Virus record (IMG/VR): IMGVR_UViG_3300025759_000210
Span: 1-41,078 of that record
Length of the DNA stretch: 41,078 nucleotides
Strand: one strand, 5' to 3'
Origin: a virus
In this document: one piece after another, positions 31,083 through 37,982 of the stretch
Position numbering within the stretch: the stretch's first letter is position 1
How the letters are laid out: every line of letters begins with the position of its first letter
Notes under the pieces: model-generated
The model's input: the letters and a program-made list of their open reading frames with translations, nothing else
What the model was told of the DNA's origin: nothing
Databases searched by the model: none
Position numbers and translations under genes: made by a program

Positions 31083-31542
31083 ACCATCTAAAATAAATAA
31101 GTTTATAGAAGTTGCTAAAGAGGTTTTATTTAAAGAGTCTTTAATGCTATTAACTGATGAAGAATTAGTATTCTTAATTAATGAGCAGTTAGATGAAAAA
31201 GACAAAGTTGCTATTAGAACTTTTAAACTTTGGAAGTCAGGAGATTATAGCGAAAAAGAAGATATTGGTAAAGAATTTTTGCCCCTTATAAAAAAAGCGT
31301 TGTTAATTCAAAAAGAAAGCCTATTTAAAAAGTTTCAAAATGATGATAGAGCATGGCAAAGATGGGCTTGGATAATAGAGCGTAAATTCTCTGAATGGAA
31401 TCTTAAAAAGATTAGTGAAAGTACTACAGAGGTAAAAGGAGAGGTTAGTACTAAGGTAGATTATAGCAAATTAGATGAATCAACACTTAAAGACATTATT
31501 AGACAGCTTAAGTCTGACGGAAGCACAAAGGGAACTTTATAA
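31063..31542 (+). CDS. Terminase small subunit
   Basis: A 159-residue protein. The basic N-terminus KKVGRPSKINKFIEVAKEVL resembles phage small-terminase DNA-binding starts, and AWQRWAWIIERKFSEWNLKK fits the helix bundle for oligomerisation. It recognises the packaging start and directs the large subunit, whose gene overlaps its 3' end by 68 bases. Confidence 0.8.
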   Translation: MAKKVGRPSKINKFIEVAKEVLFKESLMLLTDEELVFLINEQLDEKDKVAIRTFKLWKSGDYSEKEDIGKEFLPLIKKALLIQKESLFKKFQNDDRAWQRWAWIIERKFSEWNLKKISESTTEVKGEVSTKVDYSKLDESTLKDIIRQLKSDGSTKGTL

Positions 31543-32932
31543 AATATCTTTCTATGAGTTTTCTTTAGATGCTTTTAAAGCCTTGCATAATGGTCAAGAG
31601 TTAATACCTAATTGGCATATTAAATACCTATGCGATAGATTACAAAAAGAAGCTTATAGAGTTGTTAACGGAGAAGAAAGAGATAAGCACTTATTAATTA
31701 ACGTACCGCCTAGAACATTAAAGAGTGAGTTAGTAAATGTTTTCTTTTCTGTTTACTGTTGGATATTAAAAGATTCAATACAGTTTATTAGCTCTTCTTA
31801 TTCTGCTAGTTTATCTATTACACTTTCAACACAAGCAAGAAGATTAATAGAATCAGATTGGTTTAAAGAACACTTCCCGGAAGTACAACTTTCAAAAGAT
31901 GAAAATACCAAATCAAGATATACTACTACTAATAGCGGACTGCGTTATGCTACTTCTACTGGTGGAACTGTTACGGGAATGGGTGCTGATATTATAGTAA
32001 TTGATGACCCACAAAACCCACAACTAGCAAGATCAGACGTAGAAAGAGAAAACGCTAATGTATTTTTTAACGAAACATTACGCTCAAGGCTAAACAATCC
32101 AGACAAAGGTGTTTTTATTGTAATCATGCAAAGACTACATGAAAAAGACTTAACTGGAATGTTATTAGAAAAAGAGCCTGATAATTGGGAGCATATTTGT
32201 TTACCTGCTGAGGTATCAAATTACGTTAAACCGATTGATTTAAAAGAGTTTTATGTTGATGGCTTACTATTTCCTCAAAGATTATCTAAAAAGACGTTAG
32301 AGAGTTTTAAATTAGGTTTAGGGTCTTACGGTTATTCGGGTCAGTATTCACAAACACCATCGCCTGATGAGGGAGGTATATTTAAAGGAGATTGGTTTAA
32401 CATTGTTAAGAGCTTACCAGAAAACATAAACCCTGAGTTAGTTAAATGGGATTTCTATTTAGATACTGCTTACACTAATAAGCAAGAGAATGACGCTACT
32501 GCAATGCTTTGTGCTGCATTTATAAATAATGAGCTTTATATTAAAGAAGTTAAGGCGGTTAGGTTAGAGTTTCCAGAACTTATAAAAGAGATACAATTAT
32601 TTACGGGTTTAAACGGTTATAATCATAGAAGTAGAATCTATGTAGAGCCTAAGGCAAGTGGTAAAAGTATTGTTCAAATGTTAAAGCGTTCAACGGGGTT
32701 AAATGTTATAGAGGATAAACCACCAACACAAGATAAAGTAAGTAGGGCTGCTTCTGTTTCTGCGTTTATTGAATCAGGTAGAGTTAATTTAATTGATGGT
32801 AGGTATATTGATAGCTTTTTAAATGAGCTTAAAGCATTTCCTAATGGATCACATGATGATATGGTAGATACTCTAGTTATGGCTATTGATAGAAACACAA
32901 ACAGAAGAAAGTCAGTTAGGGCTATGGCGTGA
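31475..32932 (+). CDS. Terminase large subunit
   Basis: A 485-residue packaging motor. ATPase: Walker A-like PPRTLKSE (residues 78-85) and Walker B IIVIDDPQ (173-180). Nuclease: LDTAYT (Asp330), Glu391 in YVEPKASGK and the SHDDMVD motif (Asp461, Asp462). It pumps DNA into the prohead and cuts it. The ATG at 31475 overlaps the small subunit by 68 bases, and protein-like sequence continues across it, so I kept that start. Confidence 0.93.
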   Translation: MNQHLKTLLDSLSLTEAQRELYKISFYEFSLDAFKALHNGQELIPNWHIKYLCDRLQKEAYRVVNGEERDKHLLINVPPRTLKSELVNVFFSVYCWILKDSIQFISSSYSASLSITLSTQARRLIESDWFKEHFPEVQLSKDENTKSRYTTTNSGLRYATSTGGTVTGMGADIIVIDDPQNPQLARSDVERENANVFFNETLRSRLNNPDKGVFIVIMQRLHEKDLTGMLLEKEPDNWEHICLPAEVSNYVKPIDLKEFYVDGLLFPQRLSKKTLESFKLGLGSYGYSGQYSQTPSPDEGGIFKGDWFNIVKSLPENINPELVKWDFYLDTAYTNKQENDATAMLCAAFINNELYIKEVKAVRLEFPELIKEIQLFTGLNGYNHRSRIYVEPKASGKSIVQMLKRSTGLNVIEDKPPTQDKVSRAASVSAFIESGRVNLIDGRYIDSFLNELKAFPNGSHDDMVDTLVMAIDRNTNRRKSVRAMA

Positions 32933-33042
32933 AAACTAGGCGCATTACAATAAAAACGGGTGCATATCTAATATGTTAGCAGAAAATAGGCGTAAACGTA
33001 GCAAAAAGCTAAAATGTTAACTATTCTTTACAAAATAGGTGC
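32931..33042. repeat. Four degenerate direct repeats AAAA(C/T)AGG(C/T)GC
   Basis: Copies: 32932-32943 (AAAACTAGGCGC), 32952-32963 (AAAAACGGGTGC), 32982-32993 (GAAAATAGGCGT) and 33031-33042 (CAAAATAGGTGC). Spacings are 20, 30 and 49 bases, near multiples of a helical turn. The first copy overlaps the terminase stop. Confidence 0.55.
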
Positions 33043-33105
33043 TTTATGTAAAAGATAGTTTACTGAAAATCTAAAGTTCAATTATATATTTTCTTGCATA
33101 TAAAG

Positions 33106-33180
33106 TGCAATGAGTTACACTAATTCATATGTAAAAACGTATAACATTATCAAAACTTACTAAAAGTGTAATATATTGCA
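33106..33180. repeat. Inverted repeat upstream of late promoter
   Basis: Arms TGCAATGAGTTACAC and GTGTAATATATTGCA are inverted with 12 of 15 pairs, centre-to-centre 60 bases. Possible paired operator sites. Confidence 0.5.
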
Positions 33181-33205
33181 TTTTTTATTATGTTAAATAA
33201 AATGT

Positions 33206-33213
33206 TATATTTG
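33206..33213 (+). promoter_or_regulatory. Putative late promoter -7 box (TATATTTG)
   Basis: Exact TATATTTG, 22 bases before the ATG of the metallophosphoesterase gene. No -33 TTG at ideal spacing, so an activator may be required. Confidence 0.5.
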
Positions 33214-33235
33214 GCGAAACATAAATAAAAGTTAA

Positions 33236-34108
33236 ATGATTCTAAGTCAAATGTCTAAAAACTCTCACAAATTAGAGTTTAAAGAAACGAAAAGAAAAAA
33301 GACAATTCAATTAGCAATTTTATCAGACCTTCACTGGGATAACCCTGACTGTGATAGAGAGCTTTTAAAAAAGCATTTAGATTATTGTTTAGAGAAAGAT
33401 ATTAAAGTATTGCTTAACGGTGATACTTTTTGTTTAATGCAAGGTAAATACGATCCTAGAAGCTCTAAAGGTAAAGTAAGACCAGAACATCAAAACCCTA
33501 GATATTTAGATGCTGTTGTTGAAACTGCTGCTGAGTGGTTTACTCCTTATGCTGAAATAATAACTGTAGTTGGTTATGGTAATCATGAAACAAGTATTTT
33601 AAGAAGGCAAGAAACAGATGTTATACAGCGTTTTGTAGCTTTATTAAATCATATTGCTAAACCTATTAGCCCAGTTTATGCAGGTGGTTATACTGGTGCT
33701 TTAAGAATATCAGCTAATATGAGTAATGCTATTAAAACTTATGATATTTGCTATTTTCATGGTTCAGGTGGTGGAGGTGTAGTTACTAGAGGGGAAATTA
33801 ACCTAACTAGAATGGCTACAATGTTTGAGGGGTTTGATTGTTTAACTTTTGGACATATTCACGAGCTTAAAGAAACAAGTTTAAGAAAGGTTTTCTTATC
33901 AAAAACTGGACAGATTAAACATAAAGACGTTTTAGGGCTTATTACTGGTACTTATAAAGATGAGTATAAGGTTGGTTATATGGGGTGGCACGTAGAAAGA
34001 GGTGCACCTAATAAACCAATAGGAGGTAAGATATTAGAAGTAACTTTTAACAGAAAAGAAACGGGAGTAGAAACATACGCTAGAAGCTTCAACTTCCCAT
34101 TATTATAA
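33236..34108 (+). CDS. Calcineurin-like metallophosphoesterase
   Basis: A 290-residue protein with the full metal-binding set: SDLHWD (Asp31, His33), NGDTF (Asp63), GYGNHE (Asn116, His117), YFHGS (His175) and FGHIHE (His207, His209). The family includes phosphodiesterases, phosphatases and nucleases. It is the first gene after the non-coding region. Roles in end processing or nucleotide metabolism are open. Confidence 0.88.
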   Translation: MILSQMSKNSHKLEFKETKRKKTIQLAILSDLHWDNPDCDRELLKKHLDYCLEKDIKVLLNGDTFCLMQGKYDPRSSKGKVRPEHQNPRYLDAVVETAAEWFTPYAEIITVVGYGNHETSILRRQETDVIQRFVALLNHIAKPISPVYAGGYTGALRISANMSNAIKTYDICYFHGSGGGGVVTRGEINLTRMATMFEGFDCLTFGHIHELKETSLRKVFLSKTGQIKHKDVLGLITGTYKDEYKVGYMGWHVERGAPNKPIGGKILEVTFNRKETGVETYARSFNFPLL

Positions 34109-34115
34109 AATTTAA

Positions 34116-34123
34116 TATATTTG
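34116..34123 (+). promoter_or_regulatory. Putative -7 box (TATATTTG), 4 bases before an ATG
   Basis: TTTAATATATTTG precedes ATG 34128 by 4 bases, the same arrangement as at 15261. Candidate leaderless late promoter. Confidence 0.45.
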
Positions 34124-34127
34124 TATC

Positions 34128-34346
34128 ATGGAAAATAAAGAAGTTAAAAAAACAAAAGCAAAAGCAGAGCTTAAAAAGGCTGTTAGCCCTAAAAAAGAGT
34201 TCTCTAAAGAATTATTAGAGATGGCTTTAAAGATTGACAAAGAAGTAAAAGAAAATAGAGGTAAAGACTTTAATACTTCTACTTGTGCTTCTTTAAACAG
34301 AGTTAAAACTGTTTTATTACAAATGGCTAAAAAGCTAGAAAAGTAA
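34128..34346 (+). CDS. Small Lys-rich protein
   Basis: A 72-residue basic protein. The N-terminus is Lys/Ala-rich (KKTKAKAELKKAV) and disordered-looking; the rest is helical. The stop overlaps the next start (TAATG). Unknown function, perhaps a DNA-binding or virion protein. Confidence 0.55.
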   Translation: MENKEVKKTKAKAELKKAVSPKKEFSKELLEMALKIDKEVKENRGKDFNTSTCASLNRVKTVLLQMAKKLEK

Positions 34347-35128
34347 TGCTAAAAGTAACTATTGAAAGTAAAGAATATTTTTTAAGAGATAAGTGGGAGG
34401 ATAATACAGTTGAGCAAATGGAACAAGCTCAAGAGTATTTGTCTAAACTTCCTACTGTATTAGAGCAGTATTTCTATACAGACAAAGAAGTAAATGTATC
34501 TGAACAAAAGCTACTAGATTTCTATGTTGATTGGATAGAGTTATTCTCTGACATTCCTAGAGAGTATTTAGAGAGTGAGATAGAAGTTAACTCTGCTAAT
34601 GATGTAAGTTTAGTTACGTTGTTTAATCTCGTGTTTAAATTCATGGGAGAGCCACAAGATTTAGAGCCTATTTCAGAGTTTACTTTCAATGGAGATACTT
34701 ACAAGTTAATAGAGCCAGTTAAAACCGTTGGAGGTATTGAAAAGCTTTTAGGCGGTGCAACATATAAACACTTTGTTGAGGCTCAAGCTTTATCTAGTTT
34801 ATTCAGTAAAAAGCAATACAGAAAGTGGAGTTACCTTGCTAGAATGACTGCAATACTGTTTAGGCTTGATCCTAATGAAAAGTATGATGAAGAAGTAATT
34901 GAGTTAAGAGCTAAAGCATTTAAAAAACTTCCAGTATCAGATGTTTATAGTGCTTATTTTTTTTTGCTCGAGCATATCAACAGATTGCAAGGCTCTTTAG
35001 TATCATCTTTGAGGGAAAGAGTGGAAAACCAACCAACACAAAAGCGGAGGTCATTGTTAAGGAGATGTATTGGCAAAATAAAGCCTTTGAGATTGCTAAA
35101 GAGGGCATTTTCAACCAACAAGGATTAA
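34346..35128 (+). CDS. Tail assembly chaperone-like protein, zero-frame product
   Basis: 260 residues in the zero frame. The sequence up to residue about 206 is an acidic helical protein (DFYVDWIELFSDIPREYLES; later VSDVYSAYFF). From the T9 run (34957-34965) the zero-frame end is an Arg/Lys-rich tail using rare codons (cgg, agg), unlike the rest of the genome. The -1 frame looks protein-like. This is the organisation of tail assembly chaperone pairs (like lambda G/GT). Tail role is inferred; placement 7 kb before the tape measure is unusual. Confidence 0.6.
   Translation: MLKVTIESKEYFLRDKWEDNTVEQMEQAQEYLSKLPTVLEQYFYTDKEVNVSEQKLLDFYVDWIELFSDIPREYLESEIEVNSANDVSLVTLFNLVFKFMGEPQDLEPISEFTFNGDTYKLIEPVKTVGGIEKLLGGATYKHFVEAQALSSLFSKKQYRKWSYLARMTAILFRLDPNEKYDEEVIELRAKAFKKLPVSDVYSAYFFLLEHINRLQGSLVSSLRERVENQPTQKRRSLLRRCIGKIKPLRLLKRAFSTNKD
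34957..34963 (+). promoter_or_regulatory. Slippery heptamer T-TTT-TTT for -1 ribosomal frameshift
   Basis: The T9 run 34957-34965 includes an X-XXY-YYZ type heptamer in the zero frame (tat ttt ttt ttg). A -1 shift here joins residues 1-206 to the frame 34963-35271, giving about 308 residues. An assembly error in the homopolymer would give the same picture. Confidence 0.6.
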
Positions 35129-35271
35129 CGCCTATTGATAGCGTTTATTCTACTAACTTGTTTAAGGTTTTAGAATATGTAAGTTTAGATAGTGCTAATA
35201 AGAAGTATTCATATGAGTTACAAGAAATGGCACATAAAGACAGCGTAGCAAAGTCAAGACGTAAACGATGA
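34963..35271 (+). CDS. -1 frame extension of the tail assembly chaperone-like protein
   Basis: In the -1 frame the reading is open from the T9 run to the stop at 35269-35271, about 102 residues (FARAYQQIARLFSIIFEGKS; later VKEMYWQNKAFEIAKEGI). Internal ATG at 35065 could start a short protein, but the frame is open upstream to 34951 and codon use is normal there, so fusion by frameshift is more likely. A basic tail (SRRKR) ends the product, directly before the next gene. Confidence 0.6.
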   Translation, partial: FARAYQQIARLFSIIFEGKSGKPTNTKAEVIVKEMYWQNKAFEIAKEGIFNQQGLTPIDSVYSTNLFKVLEYVSLDSANKKYSYELQEMAHKDSVAKSRRKR

Positions 35272-35483
35272 CAAGAGATGAATTTTTAGAAGATATTTTA
35301 AAAGCTTGTGAATTTTACTACTGGAACGTATTAGGAGTTTACAAGTATTATCAGATTGTTTCTATTACTAATTACTTTGTATGTATTAGCGTTATTCATT
35401 ACTGCGAGAAAGAGAGCTACGCTGAGGTGTTAGAGTTTCAAAATGATGAGTCTTTAATTGATAACATGATAGATGTATTGTGA
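35268..35483 (+). CDS. Small hypothetical protein
   Basis: A 71-residue acidic, Tyr-rich protein (EFYYWNVLGVYKYYQIVSIT). Overlaps the preceding stop by 4 bases. A weakly hydrophobic middle does not make a sure membrane segment. No family recognised. Confidence 0.5.
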   Translation: MTRDEFLEDILKACEFYYWNVLGVYKYYQIVSITNYFVCISVIHYCEKESYAEVLEFQNDESLIDNMIDVL

Positions 35484-35492
35484 TAATTTTAT

Positions 35493-35500
35493 TATATTTG
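35493..35500 (+). promoter_or_regulatory. Putative -7 box (TATATTTG) before structured RNA
   Basis: Exact TATATTTG, 9 bases after the preceding stop. It would start transcription near 35505-35508, at the first hairpin of the structured RNA. Confidence 0.5.
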
Positions 35501-35503
35501 CAC

Positions 35504-35587
35504 TTGAGTGTGATGGCTCAATTAAGATACTTTTATAAACTCCCTTAGATTGACGTATCCATCACTACTGATTTCTAAGGGTTTTTT
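35504..35587 (+). ncRNA. Putative small structured RNA with kissing loops, ending in a terminator
   Basis: Hairpin 1 is TTGAG (35504-35508) with CTCAA (35517-35521), loop TGTGATGG. Hairpin 2 is CCCTTAGA (35542-35549) with TCTAAGGG (35574-35581), followed by TTTTTT (35582-35587). The hairpin 2 loop holds CCATCAC (35559-35565), perfectly complementary to GTGATGG (35510-35516) in the loop of hairpin 1. A -7 box precedes it and the HNH gene follows. It could be a free small RNA of about 80 bases or a leader controlling the HNH gene. I recognise no named RNA family. Confidence 0.5.
35542..35587 (+). terminator. Terminator hairpin of the structured RNA
   Basis: Perfect 8-bp stem CCCTTAGA/TCTAAGGG, 24-base loop, then six Ts. 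It lies 5 bases before the HNH gene ATG, so it may also regulate that gene. Confidence 0.65.
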
Positions 35588-35592
35588 AATTT

Positions 35593-36159
35593 ATGAAAAC
35601 TTGTAAAATTGATGGGTGTGATGTTAAATTTTACGCAAAAGGATTATGTGAAAAACATTATGCTAGATTAAGAAGAATTGGCTCTTTAGATTTAATAGGT
35701 AAGGATTATGAGAAACACGATTATGTTGGAACTTCAGAATATAACACTTGGTCAAATATGAGGAGAAGGTGTAATAATGTTAATGATAAATATTACAAAA
35801 ATTACGGAGGTAGAGGTATTAGTGTTTGCGATGAATGGAATAATTCTTTTTTAAGATTTATAGAATATATGGGTAATAAGCCTAATCCTAATTATTCTAT
35901 TGACAGGATAGATAATAATAAGGGTTATTATAAAGAGAATTGTAGATGGGCTGATAGAACTACTCAAAACAACAATCAAAGAGTTAGGAAAGATAATAAG
36001 AGTGGCGTTAAGGGTGTTTTTTATGATAACGCAAGAAAAGTTTGGACTTCGGTTTTATATAAAAACAAAAAAAGAGTTCATATTATGAATCATAAAACTA
36101 AAGAAGAAGCAATTAAATATAGATTAAAAGCAGAATTGGAATATAATAGAAAATTTTAA
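35593..36159 (+). CDS. HNH homing-type endonuclease with AP2-like C-terminus
   Basis: A 188-residue protein. It has an N-terminal zinc-finger-like start (CKIDGCDVKFYAKGLCEKHY), then YNTWSNMRRRCNNVNDKYYK, GGRGISVCDEW, and SIDRIDNNKGYYKENCRWAD, the HNH fold of phage homing enzymes. The last 45 residues (GVKGVFYDNARKVWTSVLYK) resemble an AP2 DNA-binding domain. It is free-standing; the neighbours are not visibly split. A mobile gene inserted in the late operon. Confidence 0.85.
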   Translation: MKTCKIDGCDVKFYAKGLCEKHYARLRRIGSLDLIGKDYEKHDYVGTSEYNTWSNMRRRCNNVNDKYYKNYGGRGISVCDEWNNSFLRFIEYMGNKPNPNYSIDRIDNNKGYYKENCRWADRTTQNNNQRVRKDNKSGVKGVFYDNARKVWTSVLYKNKKRVHIMNHKTKEEAIKYRLKAELEYNRKF

Positions 36160-36164
36160 TAACT

Positions 36165-36875
36165 ATGAGATATCCTAAAGTATTAATAAGCTGTCCTACA
36201 GCACAATCTAAAGATTACTGTGTTGAAGATTTCATTAATCAAGTAAAAACATTTACATATCCTTTGTATGATGTATTTTTTTTAGATAATTCTAAAGATG
36301 AAAAGCATATAGAAATGTTTTGGAAAAGAGGTATTAAAGCCGTACATGAGCCAATTAAAGGAAACTTTAGAGAAGAGTTAACAAGGCATCAAAATATAAT
36401 ACGATCATTCTTTTTAAATGGAGATTACGATTATTTATTAATGATTGAATCAGATGTATTTACTGGAGAATGTATTATAGAGAATTTAGTTTCTTATGCT
36501 GAAGCTTATAGGGCTAGTATTGTTACTGCTACTTATGAGATACAGCAAGATGAAGCAAAGTTATGTTTAACATCAACTGTTGATGGGTTAGCGGTACGCA
36601 GCGAAAAAATATTACCTAGAGAATTAGGATATAGTATTATGGGGAGAGGCTGCGTACCGTTACAAAAACTAATGAAAGACCCTGATGCTAGATTAACAGC
36701 AACTGGAATAGGTTGTACTTTGTTTGGTAGAGAAGTCTTAGAGGATAACAAATTTAGAGTTGATTTAAAGTTAAATAAAGGTGCTTTTAGCGATACGTTT
36801 ATTTTCTCTGATGCTTTAAAACAAGGTTATGAGGTGTTAATTAATTCTGATTTAATCTGCGAGCATAGAAAATGA
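36165..36875 (+). CDS. GT-A type glycosyltransferase-like protein
   Basis: A 236-residue protein starting VLISCPTAQSKDYCVEDFIN with a LDNS turn, and a likely metal/nucleotide motif LLMIESDVF at about residues 91-99. SDTFIFSDALKQGYEVLIN with CEHRK at the end matches family-2-like glycosyltransferases. It might add sugar to virion protein or DNA. It starts 5 bases after the HNH gene and overlaps the next start (ATGA). Confidence 0.7.
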   Translation: MRYPKVLISCPTAQSKDYCVEDFINQVKTFTYPLYDVFFLDNSKDEKHIEMFWKRGIKAVHEPIKGNFREELTRHQNIIRSFFLNGDYDYLLMIESDVFTGECIIENLVSYAEAYRASIVTATYEIQQDEAKLCLTSTVDGLAVRSEKILPRELGYSIMGRGCVPLQKLMKDPDARLTATGIGCTLFGREVLEDNKFRVDLKLNKGAFSDTFIFSDALKQGYEVLINSDLICEHRK

Positions 36876-36949
36876 GATTAAAGATAATTTTTGTTATTTT
36901 AGGGCTTTTAATAATTAAAGTTTTAACCTATGAGCTATTTAGACGATGA
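36872..36949 (+). CDS. 25-residue membrane peptide
   Basis: MRLKIIFVILGLLIIKVLTY then ELFRR: one membrane helix with basic ends. Starts inside the previous stop (ATGA) and its stop overlaps the next gene. Too small to be sure, but the spacing is operon-like. Confidence 0.4.
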   Translation: MRLKIIFVILGLLIIKVLTYELFRR

Positions 36950-37097
36950 TGAATTAGAAGATTACATAATTTTAACAGATGTTCAAGACATGACAGAGGA
37001 ACAAATGAGGATTGAAATGAAGGATATTATGAATCTAACAATAGCCATAGGGCATATACCAAACAAAGAAAAATTAAGAATAATAAATCAAAATTAA
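36930..37097 (+). CDS. Small acidic hypothetical protein
   Basis: A 55-residue protein (MSYLDDDELEDYIILTDVQD), very acidic at the N-terminus. It overlaps the membrane peptide by 20 bases in another frame and is followed after one base by the next ATG. Unknown function. Confidence 0.5.
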   Translation: MSYLDDDELEDYIILTDVQDMTEEQMRIEMKDIMNLTIAIGHIPNKEKLRIINQN

Positions 37098-37098
37098 G

Positions 37099-37614
37099 AT
37101 GAGTAGTTTAGCAACACTAGAAGTATTAAAAAAAGAGTTAGTAAAGTTTAAAGATCGTAAGGAGTTTTTAGATAAGTGGATAGGTTTACTTGAAACTAAT
37201 GAATATGAAACAGATTACGAGCGTTTTGAGGCTTTAGATATGGCTTATAAGCTAAAGAATGAAAGAGATACTAAAGAAGTATTAATTGAGCAGAGAGAAG
37301 GGCAGATAAAACAGATTGAACAACAAGAGGAGTTAAAACAAAAGGCGTCTAATGAGTTTCCAGATTTATTAGAAAAGGCTAAAGAGGTTCATTCACAAAT
37401 GTTTGTTGATTTAGAAGCTTTAAAGGCTCATAAACCGTTAAGCAAAGACGAAAAGCAACATAAGTTAAATGCTATTAATGACCTAAAGAATACTATTGAG
37501 GTTGTTAAGTTAATGCTTCAAGGTATTGAAGAAAGATATGAAAAAGATAATCTACACAAGGAACTGTTAGCAGACTTTAGGCAGTTAGGAGATATTGTTA
37601 AGATTAACGAATAA
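37099..37614 (+). CDS. Coiled-coil protein
   Basis: A 171-residue, highly charged coiled coil (LEVLKKELVKFKDRKEFLDK; later GQIKQIEQQEELKQKASNEF). No enzyme motif. Its place before the tail completion genes suggests a virion or assembly factor. Coupled to the next gene (TAATG). Confidence 0.55.
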   Translation: MSSLATLEVLKKELVKFKDRKEFLDKWIGLLETNEYETDYERFEALDMAYKLKNERDTKEVLIEQREGQIKQIEQQEELKQKASNEFPDLLEKAKEVHSQMFVDLEALKAHKPLSKDEKQHKLNAINDLKNTIEVVKLMLQGIEERYEKDNLHKELLADFRQLGDIVKINE

Positions 37615-37832
37615 TGAATATACAAGATATAATATATCGCCCTAAAGACTGGGAAATACATGAGCTAGAAATGAATTATGTTATTGAACAGTATATTTAT
37701 GAAAAGAAAAAAGTTAATGTTAAGTTAAGTGATTCTAGAGTTTTTTTAAATCCTTTCTTGTATGTAAGTAGGGAGTTGTCTAAAAAACTTTATTGTTTTG
37801 AAATAGCTAGGCAATACTTTTTAAATAAATGA
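37614..37832 (+). CDS. Small hypothetical protein
   Basis: A 72-residue protein (IIYRPKDWEIHELEMNYVIE; later FLYVSRELSKKLYCFEIARQ). No recognised domain. Overlaps the next tiny ORF by 4 bases (ATGA). Confidence 0.5.
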   Translation: MNIQDIIYRPKDWEIHELEMNYVIEQYIYEKKKVNVKLSDSRVFLNPFLYVSRELSKKLYCFEIARQYFLNK

Positions 37833-37906
37833 GTTTTATCACGTTAATTTTCATATTAGTAGTAATTAGGATTGTAAATAGGTTAATACAAGATTATTTA
37901 GATTGA
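37829..37906 (+). CDS. 25-residue membrane peptide
   Basis: MSFITLIFILVVIRIVNRLI then QDYLD: one membrane helix and a charged tail. Second tiny membrane peptide in this operon, followed by a terminator. Confidence 0.4.
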   Translation: MSFITLIFILVVIRIVNRLIQDYLD

Positions 37907-37923
37907 TTCTAAATAAAGTTAAG

Positions 37924-37953
37924 AGAGGTGCAAAAATGTACCTCTTTTTTTTT
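37924..37953 (+). terminator. Rho-independent terminator
   Basis: AGAGGT (37924-37929) pairs with ACCTCT (37940-37945), followed by a nine-T run. Ends the 34-37.9 kb operon. Confidence 0.82.
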
Positions 37954-37982
37954 ATATTAGTAAAAAATTTATTATAGGGGTT

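Larger units (their letters stand above)
32933..33235. other. 303-base non-coding region after terminase
   Basis: It holds no convincing gene. It contains four short direct repeats (listed next), an inverted repeat with 15-base arms (33106-33120 and 33166-33180, 12 pairs) and a -7 box. A 15-codon ATG frame at 32973 is too short to call. Candidate packaging, origin or regulatory locus. Confidence 0.6.

Noticed and set aside
32973-33020. 15-codon basic ORF in the terminase-side gap
   Set aside because: Too short, no start context, and it runs through one of the direct repeats.
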